Of a DNA stretch of 64,000 bases, positions 1 to 10,586 are shown one piece after another. Under the pieces are notes generated by a model that was not told where the DNA came from, ran no database searches, and was given only the letters and a program-made list of their open reading frames with translations. The position numbers and the translations under genes are program-made. Source of the stretch: Sphingomonas sp. Its GTDB lineage: Bacteria; Pseudomonadota; Alphaproteobacteria; Sphingomonadales; Sphingomonadaceae. The stretch covers positions 1-64,000 of the forward strand of contig NZ_JAGIAM010000007.1 of assembly GCF_017744835.1 (NCBI RefSeq), read 5' to 3'. Position 1 is the first letter of the stretch. Every line of letters begins with the position of its first letter.

Positions 1-2657
<2,657 letters not shown>

Positions 2658-2879
2658 GGGTGTTTTTGCCTCGTCAGCCGTAAGTTTGCCCCTGCCGGGG
2701 CGGGGGCGTAATTTCGGTGCCCGTGATCCGGGGCCGGGACGTGCGAAAGGACGCAGAAAGGCCGCTCGACTTCCTTGTGGAATTCGGCAGCTCCCAGCGT
2801 CCTCGTCAGGTCCACGACACCCATTCGACCGATGCGTTGCGCGACGACGCATCATTTCCCGGTGCTGTGGAAGAAGCGC

Positions 2880-2908
2880 GATATAGGAGCGCGGGGCGGG
2901 TCTGTCAA
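2880..2908 (-). promoter_or_regulatory. candidate rpoB promoter
   Basis: Read on the minus strand there is a perfect -35 hexamer TTGACA (2903-2908), a 17-base spacer, and a -10 hexamer TATATC (2880-2885). The predicted start near 2873 would give a leader of about 215 nt before rpoB. This is the best sigma-70-like match I noticed in the window. Confidence 0.65.
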
Positions 2909-2938
2909 ACCGATGGGTGTGGCGGCGGCGGCTCGATT

Positions 2939-3086
2939 TTTTTGTTCACGCAAAGGCGCAAAGGGATCTGGTACCGCGACAGCGGCTGGAATCCTCGAGA
3001 TCGGCAATAGCTGCCGCTTGCGCGGCGCGATCGCTCGCAGGGCAGGGCGGCATCTTCGCGTCTTTGCGCCTTTGCGTGAACAAAAA
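2939..3086. repeat. palindromic MITE-like repeat, copy 1
   Basis: The element is bounded by a perfect 25-bp inverted repeat. The left arm is 2939-2963 (TTTTTGTTCACGCAAAGG and on) and the right arm 3062-3086. The interior, with GGCTGGAATCC and GCTTGCGCGGCGCGA, resembles the reverse complement of the interior of the copy at 5268-5401. The two copies are therefore in opposite orientation. There is no transposase and no coding capacity. Confidence 0.75.
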
Positions 3087-3228
3087 TCCCGCCCTCGGCC
3101 CGCTCGCCGACGGCTGTGAGGCGAACGACAAACCCCGGAAACAAGCGGCGCGTCATGGTTCCTTCCAACGGGGCGGCTCTTTTCACGCGCGCGGATTTGC
3201 GCCTATCGAGCAGCTTCCCGCTGGAGAC

Positions 3229-5169
3229 ATGCAGCCGATGACCAAGATCCTTACCGTCCTTCTCGCTGGAACCGCTTTCCTCGCCTCGCCCGCGCTCGCG
3301 CAGCAGGGGCAGCCCGCGCAGCCGTTCAACGACATCCCGGCGAACTTCACGCCGCCCGAGCAACCCGGCGACTTCATCAAGCGCGAAGTGATGATCCCGA
3401 TGCGCGACGGGGTGAAGCTCTACACCGTCATCGTCATCCCCAAGGGTGCGAAGAACGCGCCGATCCTGTTCACGCGCACGCCCTACAACGCCAACGGCCG
3501 CGTCAAGCGGACCGACAGCACCACGATGATCAACGCGCTGCCCGAGGGCGACGAGGTGTTCGTCAAGGCGGGCTATATCCGCGTCTTCCAGGACATCCGC
3601 GGCAAGTACCGCTCGGAGGGCGACTACGTCATCACGCGCCCGCCGGTGGGGCCGCTCAACCCGACCAAGGTCGATCACACCACCGATGCGTGGGACTCGA
3701 TCGACTGGATGGTCAAGAACATCCCCGAGACCAACGGCAAGGTCGGCATGCTCGGCTCGAGCTACGAGGGCTTCACCGTGGTGATGGCGCTGCTCAACCC
3801 GCACCCTGCGCTCAAGGTCGCCGCGCCCGAGAGCCCGATGATCGACGGCTGGATGGGCGACGACTGGTTCCACTATGGCGCCTTCCGCCTCGCCAACATC
3901 GGCTGGATCGGCGCGCAGACCGGCTACAAGGGCGACGGCAAGGCGCCCAACCGACCCGACTGGGACGATTACGACACCTTCCGCCGCGTCGGCTCGGCCG
4001 GCGATTGGGCGAAGAAGTTCGGCTACGACCAGCTGCCGATGTGGAACAAGATGAGCCAGCACGTGGCCTATGACGAATTCTGGCAGCTCCAGGCGCTCGA
4101 CAAGCTGATCGCGCAGAAGCCTTCGAACGTCCCCACCCTCTGGGAGCAGGGCATCTGGGATCACGAGGACATGTACGGCGCGATCCACGCCTGGGAGGAA
4201 ATGCAGAAGACCCCGGCGGCCGACAGGAACTTCCTGCTGATGGGGCCGTGGCGCCATTCGGGCTTCAACTACAACGGTTCGAAGCTCGGCCAGCTCGAGT
4301 TCGAGGGCGACACGGCGCTCCAGGCGCGCCGTGACATCCTGCTGCCCTTCTTCAACGCCTATCTGAAGGACGGCGCGCCGCCCTTCACGCCGGCCAAGGC
4401 GAGCTTCTACAACACCGGCGACAATCGCTGGGACTATCTCAGCAAGTGGCCGCTCGCCTGCGACAATGGCTGCGACCAGAAGCTCACGCCGATCTACCTC
4501 AAGTCGGCCGAGCGGCTGGGCTTCGACAAGCCGGGCGCGGGCTCGGACAGCTACGTCTCGGATCCTGCCAAGCCGGTCCCGCACCTGCCGCGGCCGGTCA
4601 ACTTCCAGGACGGCCGCTGGTCGACCTATCTGGTCACCGACCAGCGCTTCGTCGACGGCCGGACCGACGTGATGACCTATATGACCGAACCGCTGACCGC
4701 GCCGGTCCGCGTCTCGGGTGCGCCGATCGCCGATCTCTTCGCCAAGACGACGGGCACCGACGGCGACTTCGTCGTCAAGGTCATCGACGTCTATCCCGAC
4801 GAGATGGCGACCAAGAAGGAGATGGGCGGCTTCCAGCTTCCCATCGCGCTGGACATCTTCCGCGGCCGCTATCGCAACTCGTTCGAGCATCCGACCGCGA
4901 TCCCCGCGGGCAAGGTGCAGGAGTACAAGTTCCGCCTGCCGACGGTGAACCACGTCTTCCAGCCGGGGCACCGGATCATGGTACAGGTCCAGTCGAGCCT
5001 GTTCCCGGTCTATGACCGCAACCCGCAGAAGTTCGTGCCCAACATCTTCTTCGCCAAGCCCGAGGACTATCAGAAGGCGACGGTGACGCTGATGTACGGC
5101 GGCGCCCAGTCGAGCAACGTGCTCCTCCCGGTGGTCCCGCTCGACCAGTCGGCGGCGGCGGCGAAGTAG
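3229..5169 (+). CDS. alpha-amino-acid ester hydrolase (CocE/NonD, S15 superfamily)
   Basis: Secreted or periplasmic serine hydrolase of 646 residues. Family members hydrolyse alpha-amino acid esters and can transfer the acyl group onto beta-lactam nuclei. Residues 1-25 form a signal peptide ending SPALA-QQ. The nucleophile elbow GSSYEGF puts the catalytic Ser at 178. The motif WDHEDM gives Asp311 and GPWRHSG gives His343. The spacings of 133 and 32 residues equal those I recall for the Acetobacter turbidans enzyme (Ser205, Asp338, His370). The acidic patch DGWMGDDWFHYG is also present. The start at 3229 follows CTGGAG; an in-frame ATG at 3238 is possible. The gene stands alone on the plus strand between two inverted copies of a palindromic repeat. 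The alternative is a generic X-Pro dipeptidyl-peptidase/CocE esterase; substrate is not proven. Confidence 0.88.
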   Translation: MQPMTKILTVLLAGTAFLASPALAQQGQPAQPFNDIPANFTPPEQPGDFIKREVMIPMRDGVKLYTVIVIPKGAKNAPILFTRTPYNANGRVKRTDSTTMINALPEGDEVFVKAGYIRVFQDIRGKYRSEGDYVITRPPVGPLNPTKVDHTTDAWDSIDWMVKNIPETNGKVGMLGSSYEGFTVVMALLNPHPALKVAAPESPMIDGWMGDDWFHYGAFRLANIGWIGAQTGYKGDGKAPNRPDWDDYDTFRRVGSAGDWAKKFGYDQLPMWNKMSQHVAYDEFWQLQALDKLIAQKPSNVPTLWEQGIWDHEDMYGAIHAWEEMQKTPAADRNFLLMGPWRHSGFNYNGSKLGQLEFEGDTALQARRDILLPFFNAYLKDGAPPFTPAKASFYNTGDNRWDYLSKWPLACDNGCDQKLTPIYLKSAERLGFDKPGAGSDSYVSDPAKPVPHLPRPVNFQDGRWSTYLVTDQRFVDGRTDVMTYMTEPLTAPVRVSGAPIADLFAKTTGTDGDFVVKVIDVYPDEMATKKEMGGFQLPIALDIFRGRYRNSFEHPTAIPAGKVQEYKFRLPTVNHVFQPGHRIMVQVQSSLFPVYDRNPQKFVPNIFFAKPEDYQKATVTLMYGGAQSSNVLLPVVPLDQSAAAAK

Positions 5170-5180
5170 GACGCTCCACC

Positions 5181-5257
5181 GTCACCCCGAAAGCGGGGAT
5201 CCAGGAATCACGGGCGATGCCCTGGTGGCTCTGGGTCCCCGCCTTCGCGGGGATGAC
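5181..5257. repeat. REP-like palindrome
   Basis: Imperfect inverted repeat running from GTCACCCCGAAAGCGGGGAT to GTCCCCGCCTTCGCGGGGAT followed by GAC. The GTCATCCCCGCGAAGGCGGGGA type of motif is a widespread dispersed intergenic repeat in Proteobacteria, known from general experience and not searched here. It could also act as a terminator for the upstream gene. Confidence 0.7.
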
Positions 5258-5267
5258 GGAAAGAGGC

Positions 5268-5401
5268 GTTCACGCAAAGGCGCGAAGACGCGAAGAGGCT
5301 TCAGCCAGTGGCGCCGCGCAGCGGCCCTCGGAGCGCTTTCCGGGATTCCCGCCGCTGCCGCGGCGGCGAACCTCTTCGCGCCTTCGCGCCTTTGCGTGAA
5401 C
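5268..5401. repeat. palindromic MITE-like repeat, copy 2
   Basis: The arms 5268-5298 and 5371-5401 are 31 bases each with one mismatch. The outer 20 bases, starting GTTCACGCAAAGGCGCGAAG, match perfectly. The first 16 bases of the arm are shared with copy 1 at 2939-3086, and the interior matches copy 1 in reverse orientation. Confidence 0.75.
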
Positions 5402-5479
5402 AAAAAACGATCCCGAACCCCGCAACTTGAGCCCCTCTCTCACCCCCGCTAGCGTGCCGCGGCAAGTGGGGGAGGGCGG

Positions 5480-6673
5480 ATGGTCCGCGTGTTCAAATGG
5501 GTCTTCGGGCTCGCGCTGCTGGCCGTGGTCGGCGCCGCGATCCTCGATGTCGCGACCTTCGACCGCGCGGGCTGGAAGCGCGACTATGGCCTGCTCAAGC
5601 GCGAGATGGCGCAGACCTATGCCAATCTCGACTGGATCCGCGACCACCGCAAGCTCGACCTCGCCACGCTCGACGCCGAGACCCGGGCCTCGCTCGATTC
5701 CGCCTGGTCGCACGTCCAGGCGTATCTGGCGCTGCGCCGCTTCGTCGCCGCCTTCGCCGACCCGCATCTGAAGCTTGCCCTCGCGATGGGCGGCAAGCCC
5801 GAACCCGCCACCGCGCCGAGCGAGGCGCAGCAGAGCCTCCCCGTCGACAGCTGCGAAGCCGCGGGCTACCGCGACGACCGCAGCGGCTTCGCCGAGCGCT
5901 GGAGCCGCGTCACCGGCTGGCGCCCGCGCAGCGCCTCCGATGATGACTTCCCGATCGCGATGGTCGGCGACACCGGCGTGCTGCGCATCGGCAGCTTCGA
6001 CGACATGCGCTATCTCCCCGCCTGCCGCCGCGCCTTCCGCGCCGGGATGGACGCCGACAGGCTGCGCGCGGCGACGCGGCACCAGCTCGACCTCCAGATC
6101 GCCCGCGCCATGGCCCAGCTCCGCGCGCAGGGGGCGCTGCGGCTGCTGGTCGACGTCAGCGGAAACGGCGGCGGCAGCGAATGGGTGGAGGAGGTGGTCG
6201 CGCTGATGACGCCGCGCCGCCTCGTCCGCAGCGAACCGCGTCTCGCGGCGCCCAAGTGCGACCGCTCGGCGATCTGGGCCGGGGGCGCGGTCTGCCCGGT
6301 GCTCGGCGGTGCGGCGGAGCAGCGCGAGATCCAGGGCAAGGGCGCGTGGCGCGGGCCGCTGCTGATCTACGCCGACAAGGGCAGCGCCTCGGCGACCGAA
6401 GACTTTGCTGCCTGGCTCCACCAGAACAAGGCCGCGACGCTGATCGGCGAGAAGACGCTCGGCGCCGGCTGCGGCTATGCGAACGGCGGCGGCCGGCTGC
6501 GGCTCGAACGCGCCGGGCTCGAGGTCCGCATGCCCAATTGCGCCCGCTTCCTCGCCGACGGCACCAACGAGATCGAGGGGCAAAGGCCCGACATCCCGCT
6601 CGAGGCGCAGGACGAGACGAGCTGGGCAAGGGGGATGGAAGCGGCGCTGCGGCGAGTGTCGGTGCTGCGGTGA
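5480..6673 (+). CDS. S41-family (tail-specific) peptidase-like protein
   Basis: Membrane-anchored protein of 397 residues. A hydrophobic segment at about 5-22 (VFKWVFGLALLAVVGAAIL) is followed by a helical domain and a crotonase-like S41 core. Core motifs are a strand with VLRIGSFDD, then LLVDVSGNGGGS, then KGSASATEDFA with the probable catalytic Ser, then GEKTLGAGCG. No clear PDZ domain is seen. S41 enzymes cleave peptides in the periplasm. The substrate is unknown, and the basic residue of the Ser-Lys dyad cannot be assigned with confidence. The start is preceded by GGGGGAGGG. Confidence 0.75.
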   Translation: MVRVFKWVFGLALLAVVGAAILDVATFDRAGWKRDYGLLKREMAQTYANLDWIRDHRKLDLATLDAETRASLDSAWSHVQAYLALRRFVAAFADPHLKLALAMGGKPEPATAPSEAQQSLPVDSCEAAGYRDDRSGFAERWSRVTGWRPRSASDDDFPIAMVGDTGVLRIGSFDDMRYLPACRRAFRAGMDADRLRAATRHQLDLQIARAMAQLRAQGALRLLVDVSGNGGGSEWVEEVVALMTPRRLVRSEPRLAAPKCDRSAIWAGGAVCPVLGGAAEQREIQGKGAWRGPLLIYADKGSASATEDFAAWLHQNKAATLIGEKTLGAGCGYANGGGRLRLERAGLEVRMPNCARFLADGTNEIEGQRPDIPLEAQDETSWARGMEAALRRVSVLR

Positions 6674-6737
6674 ACGCTTCCCTGCGGTCTGCTGCCGGGT
6701 TAGGCGGTCCACGCGGTTCGAAGGGGGCATTTTGCCA

Positions 6738-7616
6738 ATGTTAAAATGGGGGATGGTTTTCGCCGCTGCTGCGGCACTTCCGGCGATTGCGGTCGCCAAG
6801 GATCCCGAGCCCGAGGTGCTGAAGCGTAACGGCCAATGGGTAATCGACCATGACCGCGACCGCTGTCACCTAACGGCACAGTTTGGAAGCGGCGACGGGT
6901 CGGTCCTTGCGCGCTTCTCCCGCTATCAGCCGGGAGACGGCTTTGATTTCTCGATCTTTGGCAACCGGCTCAAGATAAATGGCAGGCCCCAGGCCCTGCT
7001 CGATTTCGGGCTCCCAGGCGCGCCTGTCGAGACTCAGGGCTTCCGGACAGGCTCGCTTGGCGAGCTCCCTGCGATATTCTTCGGCGAAGAGCGTCTCGAT
7101 GGATGGCCGCGGAAGGGGGAGTGGCCGCTGAAGGAAGGCGAAACTGCGCCTCCGGTCACACCCGATATGGAAGCAGCGGTTCACAGCGCTACAGTGTCGA
7201 TCAAGCACAAGCCGACGTTCCGCCTGGAATTCGGTTCGATGCGCGAGCCTTTCGAACTGATGCGCCATTGCATGACGACGCTTGTTGAGAGCTGGGGCTA
7301 TGACCCCAAGGTTCAGGCGACGCTCAGCCGCCCGCTGAAGCCGGTCGGCGAGCCGGCTAACTGGCTCCTGTCCAGCGATTTTCCGACCGGCACGCTGAAC
7401 AACGGCGCCAGCGGGTCCGTCCGGTTCCGGCTCGACGTCGATGCGGCCGGCAACGTTGCGCGCTGCAATGCGCTTTCGCGGCCCAGCCCGGACTCGTTCG
7501 CCGACATCGTCTGCCGAGCCTTGTCGCGCCGCGCCAAGTATGAACCGGCCCGGGATGCACAGGGAAGGCCTGTCGCCAGTTTCATAATGCAGAACGTATG
7601 GAATTCGGGCGGTTGA
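6738..7616 (+). CDS. exported protein with TonB C-terminal-like domain
   Basis: Protein of 292 residues with a signal peptide (MLKWGMVFAAAAALPAIAVA). The C-terminal 70 residues follow the TonB_C pattern: GSVRFRLDVDAAGNVARC, then a conserved Cys, then a Pro-Ala-Arg turn. Sphingomonads carry many such TonB-domain proteins that lack the usual N-terminal anchor and Pro-rich linker. I would not call it an energy transducer. Codon third positions are less GC-rich than in neighbours, which hints at a different history. The ATG at 6738 follows AAGGGGGC; the longer in-frame ORF start lies inside the upstream gene. Confidence 0.6.
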   Translation: MLKWGMVFAAAAALPAIAVAKDPEPEVLKRNGQWVIDHDRDRCHLTAQFGSGDGSVLARFSRYQPGDGFDFSIFGNRLKINGRPQALLDFGLPGAPVETQGFRTGSLGELPAIFFGEERLDGWPRKGEWPLKEGETAPPVTPDMEAAVHSATVSIKHKPTFRLEFGSMREPFELMRHCMTTLVESWGYDPKVQATLSRPLKPVGEPANWLLSSDFPTGTLNNGASGSVRFRLDVDAAGNVARCNALSRPSPDSFADIVCRALSRRAKYEPARDAQGRPVASFIMQNVWNSGG

Positions 7617-7691
7617 CCCACACTTGCCTTCCCCTGCCATTGCCGTACTAATCCACCAACACAGTCACCGGGTCCGAGGGGAATCAGACCG

Positions 7692-9101
7692 ATGAAGCAA
7701 TGGAGCCTCGCGCTCGCGCTCGCCGCCACGGCCCTGTCCGGCCCGGCGATCGCCCAGACTGCGTCGTCGTCCGCCGCGGCGAGCGCGCTCAACGTCGACA
7801 TGCAGTATTTCACGCTGCCCAACGGCCTGCGCGTGGTGCTGACCAGGGACAGCATCGCGCCCACGGTGACGGTTGCAGTCTATTACGGCATCGGGTTTCG
7901 CATCGAGCCGCGCGAGCGCACCGGTTTCGCGCATCTGTTCGAGCATCTGATGTTCCAGGGCTCGAAGCACGCGCCCAAGGGCGTGTTCGACACCACCATC
8001 ACCAACGCCGGCGGGTTCAACAACGGTTCCACGCGCTTCGATTTCACCAACTATTACGAAGTCACCCCCTCGGGCGCGCTCGAGCGGCTGCTGTGGCTCG
8101 AGGCCGATCGCATGGCCAATCCGGTGATCGACGAGACCGTGCTCAAGAACCAGCAGGGCGTGGTGGGCAACGAGGTCAAGGTCAACGTCCTCAACCAGCC
8201 CTATTCGACCTGGCCGTGGATCGATCTGCCGATGCTGGCCAACACCAACTGGTACAACAGCCACAATTTCTACGGCGACCTGAAGGAGATCGAGGCGGCG
8301 ACGGTGCCCGACGCCAAATCCTTCTCGGACAGCTTCTATCGCCCGAGCAACGCCGTGCTCGTGGTCGCGGGCGACATCGATTATGCCGCCACCCGCGCGA
8401 TGGTGGAGAAATATTTCGGCCCGCTGGCGAAGAAGCCCGCGGTCGCGCTCCCCGACATCTCCGAGCCGCGCCAGACCGAGGAGAAGTTCAAGAGCCGCGT
8501 CGACGCGCTCGCGCCCAAGCCCGGCTTCGCCTTCGGCTATCACGTGCCGAAGCGCGGCACCCCCGAATGGTATGCGATGGGGCTGATCGACCAGATGCTC
8601 GTCCAGGGCGACGATAGCCGGCTGCACCGCAAGCTCGTCCAGGAAGCCGCGATCACCGGAGAGGTCGATGGCGGGATCAACTGGGGCCTGGGCGACATGT
8701 TCGACTATAACGGCCCGATGCTGTGGAGCGTGAACTTCACCCACGATCCCGACCACAGCCGCGAGCAGATCACCGCCGCGGTCGACAGCGTGATCGACGA
8801 TCTTCGCACCAAGCCGGTCAGTGCCGCCGAGCTGGAGCGGGCGCGCACCAAGATGCGCTCGCAGCTCTATTCGACGATCGATTCCGGCGGACGGATCGGG
8901 CTGGTCAACCTGCTCGCCTCCTATGCGCTGTTCGACAAGGATCCGCAGGCAGTGAACCGCATCGAGCAGGGCTTCGCGCAGGTCACGCCCGCGCTGATCC
9001 AGAAGACCGCGCAGGAATATCTGCGCAAGACCAACCGCTCGATCTACGTGGTCGAGCCCGGCGCCGCCCAGGGCGCCGCCAAGCCGCAGGGAGGCCGCTG
9101 A
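7692..9101 (+). CDS. M16 zinc peptidase, catalytic subunit
   Basis: Pitrilysin-family metallopeptidase of 469 residues with a signal peptide (cleavage near IAQT). The inverted zinc motif HLFEH is at 81-85 (His81, Glu84, His85). The third ligand Glu161 is 76 residues later (VVGNEVK), the usual M16 spacing. It overlaps the next M16 gene by one base (TGATG), so the pair is translationally coupled. A heterodimer of active and inactive M16 subunits is known from Sphingomonas sp. A1, from memory. The RBS GAGGGGAA precedes the ATG. Confidence 0.93.
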   Translation: MKQWSLALALAATALSGPAIAQTASSSAAASALNVDMQYFTLPNGLRVVLTRDSIAPTVTVAVYYGIGFRIEPRERTGFAHLFEHLMFQGSKHAPKGVFDTTITNAGGFNNGSTRFDFTNYYEVTPSGALERLLWLEADRMANPVIDETVLKNQQGVVGNEVKVNVLNQPYSTWPWIDLPMLANTNWYNSHNFYGDLKEIEAATVPDAKSFSDSFYRPSNAVLVVAGDIDYAATRAMVEKYFGPLAKKPAVALPDISEPRQTEEKFKSRVDALAPKPGFAFGYHVPKRGTPEWYAMGLIDQMLVQGDDSRLHRKLVQEAAITGEVDGGINWGLGDMFDYNGPMLWSVNFTHDPDHSREQITAAVDSVIDDLRTKPVSAAELERARTKMRSQLYSTIDSGGRIGLVNLLASYALFDKDPQAVNRIEQGFAQVTPALIQKTAQEYLRKTNRSIYVVEPGAAQGAAKPQGGR

Positions 9102-10519
9102 TGCGCCGTGGAATGAAGCGCGCGCTCGTCGCGATCTGCCTGGCCTCGGCCGCCACGCCCGCGCTGGCGCAGGATTTCCCGCCCGCGCCGCCGATCGCCG
9201 AGCCCAAGCCCTTCAAGCTGCCCGCGACCGAGAGCTTCACGCTCGCCAACGGGATGCAGGTCACGCTCGTGCCCTATGGCATCGCGCCAAAGGCGGTGGT
9301 GTCGCTGCGCGTCCGCGCGGGCAACGCAACCGACGGCGACCAGACCTGGCTCTCCGAAGTCACCGCCGCGATGATGAAGGAAGGGGCAGGGGGGCGCTCG
9401 GCCAACCAACTCGCCACTGCCGCGGCCTCGATGGGCGGCGACCTCGACGTGAGCGCGGGGCTGCAGACCACTGCGATCACGATGAATGTGCTTTCGGAGC
9501 ATGCGCCCGAGGCCGTCGCGCTGATCGGCGACGTCGCGATCCGCCCGGACTTTCCCGCAAGCGAGCTCGCGCGGGTCAAGGCCTCGATCGGCCGCCAGCT
9601 CGCCGTCGCGCTCTCCGAGCCGGGCACGCTCGCCGATGTCGCGCTCGCGCGCACCGTCTATGGGCCCAACCACCCCTATGGCCGGGTGATCCCCACCCAG
9701 GCGCAGCTCGCCGGCTATTCGATCGACGACGCCAGGCGCTTCCACGCCGCGCAGTTCGGGGCGAAGCGGGCGCATCTCTATGTCGCCGGCAAGTTCGATG
9801 CCGCCGCGGTGAAGGCGGCGATCGAAAAGGCGTTCGCCGGCTGGAAGCCGGGGCCCGAGCCGCTCGCGCTAACCAGCCCGCATGCGCAGGGGCCGAAGGT
9901 GGTGCTGGTCGACCGCCCCGGCGCGCCGCAGACCACGCTGCGCCTCGCCTTCGACGCGGCGCGCGCGGGCACCGACGCCGACATTCCCCAGCGCGTCACC
10001 AATGCGCTGCTCGGCGGCGCCTTCAGCTCGCGCATCACCACCAACATTCGCGAGGACAAGGGCTATACCTATTCGCCCAGCTCCGGGATCGCCTTCAACC
10101 CGGAGGAGGCGCTGTGGACCTTCGAGGCCGATGTGACCACCAACGTCACCGGCGACGCGCTCAAGGAAGTCTTCAAGGAAGTCCGGCGGATGCAGTCCGA
10201 GCCGGCGCCGGCGGAAGAGTCGAAGGGCATCCGTACCTATCTGGCGGGCGTGTTCGCGATCCAGAACTCGACCTCGCCCGCGCTGGTGGGGACGCTGGCG
10301 ACGCGCGACATGCTGGGGCTGCCGGCCGACTGGACCGACCGCTATGTGCCCGCGGTGATGTCGGTCACGCCCGAGGCGATGATGGCTTCGGCCAAGGCCG
10401 GCTATCCGCTCGAGCGGATGACGTTGGTGGCGGTGGGCGACCTCAAGACAGTCGAGCCGCAGCTCAAGGCATTGCCCGAGCTGGCCAATGTTCCCTTCCA
10501 GCGCGTGACGGTGCCCTGA
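9101..10519 (+). CDS. M16 family non-catalytic partner subunit
   Basis: Protein of 472 residues with a signal peptide (to LAQD) and the M16 fold (FTLANGMQVTLVPYG; FSSRITTNIREDKGYTYSPS). The zinc motif is absent: the equivalent region reads WLSEVTAAMM. In two-chain M16 peptidases this subunit supplies the Arg/Tyr-rich substrate-binding half, here the RxxxGYTY-like stretch. The ATG shares its A with the stop of the upstream subunit. An alternative start at 9113 (MKRALV) is possible. Confidence 0.9.
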   Translation: MRRGMKRALVAICLASAATPALAQDFPPAPPIAEPKPFKLPATESFTLANGMQVTLVPYGIAPKAVVSLRVRAGNATDGDQTWLSEVTAAMMKEGAGGRSANQLATAAASMGGDLDVSAGLQTTAITMNVLSEHAPEAVALIGDVAIRPDFPASELARVKASIGRQLAVALSEPGTLADVALARTVYGPNHPYGRVIPTQAQLAGYSIDDARRFHAAQFGAKRAHLYVAGKFDAAAVKAAIEKAFAGWKPGPEPLALTSPHAQGPKVVLVDRPGAPQTTLRLAFDAARAGTDADIPQRVTNALLGGAFSSRITTNIREDKGYTYSPSSGIAFNPEEALWTFEADVTTNVTGDALKEVFKEVRRMQSEPAPAEESKGIRTYLAGVFAIQNSTSPALVGTLATRDMLGLPADWTDRYVPAVMSVTPEAMMASAKAGYPLERMTLVAVGDLKTVEPQLKALPELANVPFQRVTVP

Positions 10520-10586
10520 GACGAGCCGGGGCTAATATGCGCCGCGTGCAATCTGCAATTCAGCTTGGACCGGCTAGAGGTGGAGC

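Larger units (their letters stand above)
2658..3228. other. rpoB leader, promoter and palindromic repeat region
   Basis: This 571-base stretch has no supported gene. It holds the rpoB 5' leader and promoter (2658-2908) and copy 1 of a long palindromic repeat (2939-3086). It also holds about 140 bases before the ester hydrolase gene in which I see no clear promoter. ORFs crossing it are out-of-frame readings of the repeat. Confidence 0.7.
5170..5479. other. repeat-filled intergenic region
   Basis: These 310 bases after the ester hydrolase gene are almost wholly a REP-like palindrome (5181-5257) and copy 2 of the long palindromic repeat (5268-5401). A possible promoter for the next gene (TTGAGC, 16 bases, CTAGCG) lies near 5428-5455. 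No gene is seen. Confidence 0.7.

Noticed and set aside
2905-4971. 688-codon minus-strand ORF opposite the ester hydrolase gene
   Set aside because: Shadow of the hydrolase that also runs into the palindromic repeat.
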